Assembly (NCBI GenBank): GCA_026984455.1 | Contig: JALSSC010000059.1 | Location: 1-42,303 of the forward strand | DNA: 42,303 nt | Source of the DNA: Chromatiaceae bacterium | Lineage (GTDB): Bacteria > Pseudomonadota > Gammaproteobacteria > Chromatiales > Chromatiaceae | Reading direction: 5' to 3' | Shown here: positions 35,600 to 42,303 of the stretch, piece after piece | Layout of the letters: every line of letters begins with the position of its first letter | How positions within the stretch are numbered: position 1 is the stretch's first letter | Made by a program: the position numbers and the translations under genes | Notes under the pieces: model-generated | Database searches by the model: none | Told to the model about the DNA's origin: nothing | The model's input: the letters and a program-made list of their open reading frames with translations, nothing else

Positions 35600-38413
35600 T
35601 CAGCCGGTGTTGCGCATTCCCGCGGCGATGGCGTTGATGGTCCGTAGCAGGGGGCGCAGCAGGGGCCCCTCCTCCGTGTGATGCGCCCGGCAACGGCCCA
35701 GGAGGGTCACCTGGATGTGGTTGAGGGGGTCGAGATACGGATTGCGCCGCTCCAGGGACCGAGCCAGGGTGGGGTTCTCCTGGACCAGGGCCTGGATCTC
35801 CGCCACCTCCAACACCCAATGGCGGGTGCGTTCGTATTCGGTGCGCACCAAGTCGTACAGGGCCTCGGCCACCCGGGGGTCGTGGACCAGGCCGGCGTAG
35901 AGCCGGGCGATGCCCATGTCGGCCTTGAACAGGGCCATCTGGGTGTTGTCCAGAAAGGCGCGGAAGAAGGGCCATTCGCGGTACATCCGGCGCAATTGCG
36001 CGAGGCCGTTCGGGGCCTCGTCGGCGTATCGCTCCAGGGCGGCGCCCACGCCGTACCAGGCGGGCAGGGTGTGCCGGGACTGGGCCCAGCCGAAGACCCA
36101 GGGGATGGCGCGGATGGAGGCCTTGGAGCGGTCCCCCTGCTGGCGGTGGGAGGGGCGCGAGCCGATGTTCATCCGGCCGATTTCGCGCACCGGGGTGGCC
36201 TCGTAGAAGTAGTCGAGGATCCCCGGGGTGCGCTCGGTGAAGGCGCGGTAGTGCTCGCTGCTCCATTCGCCCAGGTCCTCCATGGCGGCGCGGAAGGAGT
36301 CGGGCTCGGCCACCGGGGGCCCCTGGGTGAGGTGGCAACTGGCCTTGAGCAGGCCGGTGGCGCCCATGCTCAGCTCGTAGACGGCGGTCTCGAAGTTGCT
36401 GTAGCGATAGGTGAGCACCTCGCCCTGTTCGGTGACCTTGATCTGGCCGTGCACGGTGCCCGGGGGCTGAGAGAGGATCGACTCGTGGCTGGGACCGCCG
36501 CCGCGGCCGAGGGTGCCGCCGCGGCCATGGAACAGGCGGCAGTCCACCCCGCGGCGTTCGGTGAGGGCGACGATCCGTCGCTGGGCCTGGTACAGGCCCC
36601 AGGCCGAGGCCAGGATGCCGCCGTCCTTGGCCGAGTCGGAATAGCCCAGCATGACCTCCTGGCGGTTGCCCGAGGCACGCAACAGGGCGGCGTAGACCGG
36701 GTGCCCCAGGAGGTCGTCCAGGACCTGCTCGATGCGCGCCAGGTCGTCGATGGTCTCGAACAGCGGGGTGATGCGCAGGGCGCAGTGCCAACCTCCGTCG
36801 GGGGCGCGGCCGGCAAGCCCTGAGAGGTGGCCGAGGAACATCACCTCCAGCACGTGGCTGGCCTGGTGGGTCATGGAGACGACGTAGTTGCCGAAGGCCC
36901 GCGGGCCCATCTCGGCCTGCATCTCGGCCATCAGATCGAAGAGTTCCAGGACCTCCCGGACCTCGGTGGAGAGCTGCGCCTCGCTGAATCCCGGCGGCTC
37001 GGCCTCGGCGATGAGTCGGCCGAGCAGGGCCTGACGGGCGGCCTCGTCCAGGCCGGGGTAGTCGGGCTCGATCCCCGTCGCCGCCAGGATCGCGGCCACT
37101 GCCTCCGTGTGGCGGGTCGATTCCTGACGCAGGTCCAGGGCGGCCAGGTGGAAGCCGAAGGTCTCGGCCAGGCGGATGAGGTCGCCCAGGCCCTCGGCGG
37201 TGAGACGGCCGTCGCCGTGGTTCCGGAGGGCCTCGCGGATGCGGTAGAGATCCTCCAGGAAGGCCTCCTCTCCGGGGTAGGCATGGCCCGGATGGACATT
37301 TCGATAGCCGTGCAGGCGTTGGTTCACCTGCTCCAGGTTCTGCTCCAGGCGATAGGCCATGATGCCCAGCTTGCGCCGGTAGGGCTCGTGCAGGTAGCGG
37401 TCCGGGTCGTCGGCGAAGGCGGCGCGGGCCACGAGTCGCTCCAGGGGGGAGAAGAGTTCGGCGGGCTCCGGAGCGCCGTCCAGGGTGTCCGATTGGGTCA
37501 GGACCTCACGGAGGGCCGTCACCCGCCGCAGGTACTCCTCCAGGGCCGTGCGGCGATGCAGCCGGAGGGTGTCGCGGGTCACGGCCGCGGTCACATAGGG
37601 GTTGCCGTCGCGGTCACCGCCGATCCAGGAGCCGAAGCGCAGGAAGCTGGGCACCTCGACCCCGGGGCCGCTGGGCTGGTCGCCGTAGTTGCGCGCAAGG
37701 GCGCGTTCGAGGTAGCGGTAGACCTCGGGCACGGCGCGGAAGATGGAACGGCGGAAATAGTAGAGCCCGTTCTCCACCTCCGCCAGGACCGTGGGCCGCT
37801 GGTGGCGGATCTCTTCGGTCTCCCACAGGATCTGGATCTCCGCCTCCAGGTGGGCGGCGATCTCGTCCTTCTGCCAGGAGGTGAGTTGGCTGTGGTCCAG
37901 TTCCCGTCCGAGGAGGAAGATCCGGCGCAGGCACTCCATCACCTCCCGCCGGCGGGCCTCGGTGGGGTGGGCGGTGAACACCGGGATATAGCGCAAGCGG
38001 TTCAGCAGTGCCTGGAGCGCCCCGGGCTCCACCCCCTGGGCGTGCAGTTCGCGCAGGGTGTCCTCGAAGGAGCCCCGCCACAGGGGCCGGCCGGAATTCA
38101 CCTGGGCGCGGCGCTGTTGGTGTTGGAAGCCCTCCTCGGCCACGTTGGCCAGGGCGAAGTAGACCGAGAAGGCGCGTATCACGTGCTCGAGGGTGACCTC
38201 GTCCAGGCCCTCGACGAGGCGCATCAGGCGCTGGCGGCGGCGGGGATCCTCCTGTCTGCGCAGGGCGATGAAGCCCTTGCGCAGGGTCTCCACGGTGACG
38301 AACACCTGGTCTCCGGCGCGCCGCTTGAGGACGTTGCCGAGCAGGGTGCCGTAGAGCTTCACCCGGGCGCGCAGGCGGCGGTCCCGGGAGGGTTGGTAGA
38401 GGGGGGTGTTCAT
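35600..38413 (-). CDS. ppc: phosphoenolpyruvate carboxylase
   Basis: A 937-residue enzyme that adds bicarbonate to PEP to give oxaloacetate, refilling the TCA cycle. The catalytic His is in FTAHPTEARRREV (H149). GSWIGGDRDGNPYVT, the Lys loop LGYSDSAKDGG (about 590), FHGRGGTLGRGGGP (about 630) and RAIPWVFGWAQSRHTLPAWY are intact, and the C-terminus ends in the family-typical MRNTG. GGAG lies 7 nt before the ATG at 38413. It diverges from fleQ over 176 bp. Its bicarbonate demand could tie in with a bicarbonate-type SulP, but nothing in the sequence links them. Confidence 0.97.
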   Translation of the reverse strand: MNTPLYQPSRDRRLRARVKLYGTLLGNVLKRRAGDQVFVTVETLRKGFIALRRQEDPRRRQRLMRLVEGLDEVTLEHVIRAFSVYFALANVAEEGFQHQQRRAQVNSGRPLWRGSFEDTLRELHAQGVEPGALQALLNRLRYIPVFTAHPTEARRREVMECLRRIFLLGRELDHSQLTSWQKDEIAAHLEAEIQILWETEEIRHQRPTVLAEVENGLYYFRRSIFRAVPEVYRYLERALARNYGDQPSGPGVEVPSFLRFGSWIGGDRDGNPYVTAAVTRDTLRLHRRTALEEYLRRVTALREVLTQSDTLDGAPEPAELFSPLERLVARAAFADDPDRYLHEPYRRKLGIMAYRLEQNLEQVNQRLHGYRNVHPGHAYPGEEAFLEDLYRIREALRNHGDGRLTAEGLGDLIRLAETFGFHLAALDLRQESTRHTEAVAAILAATGIEPDYPGLDEAARQALLGRLIAEAEPPGFSEAQLSTEVREVLELFDLMAEMQAEMGPRAFGNYVVSMTHQASHVLEVMFLGHLSGLAGRAPDGGWHCALRITPLFETIDDLARIEQVLDDLLGHPVYAALLRASGNRQEVMLGYSDSAKDGGILASAWGLYQAQRRIVALTERRGVDCRLFHGRGGTLGRGGGPSHESILSQPPGTVHGQIKVTEQGEVLTYRYSNFETAVYELSMGATGLLKASCHLTQGPPVAEPDSFRAAMEDLGEWSSEHYRAFTERTPGILDYFYEATPVREIGRMNIGSRPSHRQQGDRSKASIRAIPWVFGWAQSRHTLPAWYGVGAALERYADEAPNGLAQLRRMYREWPFFRAFLDNTQMALFKADMGIARLYAGLVHDPRVAEALYDLVRTEYERTRHWVLEVAEIQALVQENPTLARSLERRNPYLDPLNHIQVTLLGRCRAHHTEEGPLLRPLLRTINAIAAGMRNTG

Positions 38414-38522
38414 ACAGGGGCTCCAGGGGATGGATGCCGGGTATTTTCGCATCTTGGGGGCCGGCAATACATGCGCACGGCCGGTCCCGGACCGGGATCG
38501 TCGATCTTTTGACATCGGCCGG

Positions 38523-38528
38523 TATAAT
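38523..38528 (+). promoter_or_regulatory. candidate -10 box upstream of fleQ
   Basis: A perfect TATAAT, 61 bp before the fleQ ATG. The TTGACA just upstream (38509-38514) is only 8 bp away and cannot be its -35. The region between ppc and fleQ must hold both divergent promoters. Confidence 0.35.
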
Positions 38529-38589
38529 CCCTGTGGAATATCCACGCGCGAAGGGCATGGGGCCCTTCTCTCCCAGAGGTTTCGGCGCC

Positions 38590-40026
<1,437 letters not shown>

Positions 40027-40062
40027 CGGGCCCCAGGCCCGTTCGTGCCTTCTCTCTTGCAC

Positions 40063-40080
40063 GGGGGCGGTTGCGCCCCC
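40063..40080 (+). terminator. hairpin between fleQ and uvrA
   Basis: GGGGGCG (40063-40069) and CGCCCCC (40074-40080) form a tight 7-bp stem with a 4-nt loop GTTG. It is followed by TCCCTC, so it is a weak rho-independent terminator at best. It stands 17 bp before the uvrA ATG. Confidence 0.4.
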
Positions 40081-40097
40081 TCCCTCGAACGTCTCCC

Positions 40098-42303
<2,206 letters not shown>

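Noticed and set aside
38509..38528. TTGACA followed by TATAAT upstream of fleQ
   Set aside because: The spacer is only 8 bp, far too short for a sigma-70 promoter. Only the TATAAT is kept as a candidate.

Overview
The window is high-GC DNA from a Gammaproteobacterium. The gene order thrS-infC-rpmI-rplT-pheS-pheT-ihfA-merR, the nit-tldD-pmbA run, a FleQ-type flagellar regulator and a single-copy PEP carboxylase all fit that class. The crowded ion-transport genes (ClC, two SulP, NhaD, TrkH, CorA) and a GT81-like glycosyltransferase would suit a salt- or alkali-exposed, possibly autotrophic member such as the Chromatiales/Ectothiorhodospiraceae. That lineage guess is inference and I would not name a genus.

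Layout. (1) 1-545: a palindrome and at most one doubtful small ORF. (2) 564-10984: an ion-transport region. ClC is on the + strand; SulP-1, NhaD, TrkH, SulP-2 and CorA are all on the - strand. A 55-codon remnant of an SLC13-type permease is trapped between NhaD and TrkH. ClC and SulP-1 use visibly less GC-saturated third positions than the rest. (3) 11154-16465: an aspartate aminotransferase diverging from uvrB-pcm, then a GT81-like glycosyltransferase. (4) 16466-17101: a gene-free stretch with two different inverted-repeat elements, then a tRNA-Val(GAC) with a clear promoter and terminator. (5) 17150-28478: the translation operon (thrS, infC, rpmI, rplT, pheS, pheT), ihfA, a MerR-type regulator, a nitrilase-family amidase, tldD and pmbA. 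(6) 28662-35581: a short membrane protein, an SDR oxidoreductase, an isolated FliK-like protein, a GT39-type membrane glycosyltransferase overlapping fliK tail to tail, a dihydrolipoyl-dehydrogenase-like flavoprotein and a cardiolipin-synthase-like enzyme. (7) 35600-42303: ppc diverging from fleQ, then uvrA, which runs off the right edge.

The main unexplained signal is a dispersed non-coding element of about 200 bp with terminal inverted repeats beginning TACCCGTCGCACGCGAATAT. There are two nearly full copies (1960-2157, 16496-16698), one truncated copy (34048-34139) and one rearranged relic (4621-4712). Two copies end at a perfect TATAAT pointing into the adjacent - strand gene, 20-40 bp before its start codon. 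This suggests a MITE-like element that can donate promoter parts. Other signals are a 23-bp box shared by the upstream regions of both SulP genes, mutually exclusive RNA stems in the infC-rpmI leader, an ATA (or ATT) start for infC, and a 16-bp-arm palindrome at 72-128.

All identifications rest on reading translations and motifs by eye. No database search, folding or alignment was run. No complete novel defence, mobile or biosynthetic system was seen; most genes are recognisable housekeeping or transport families.
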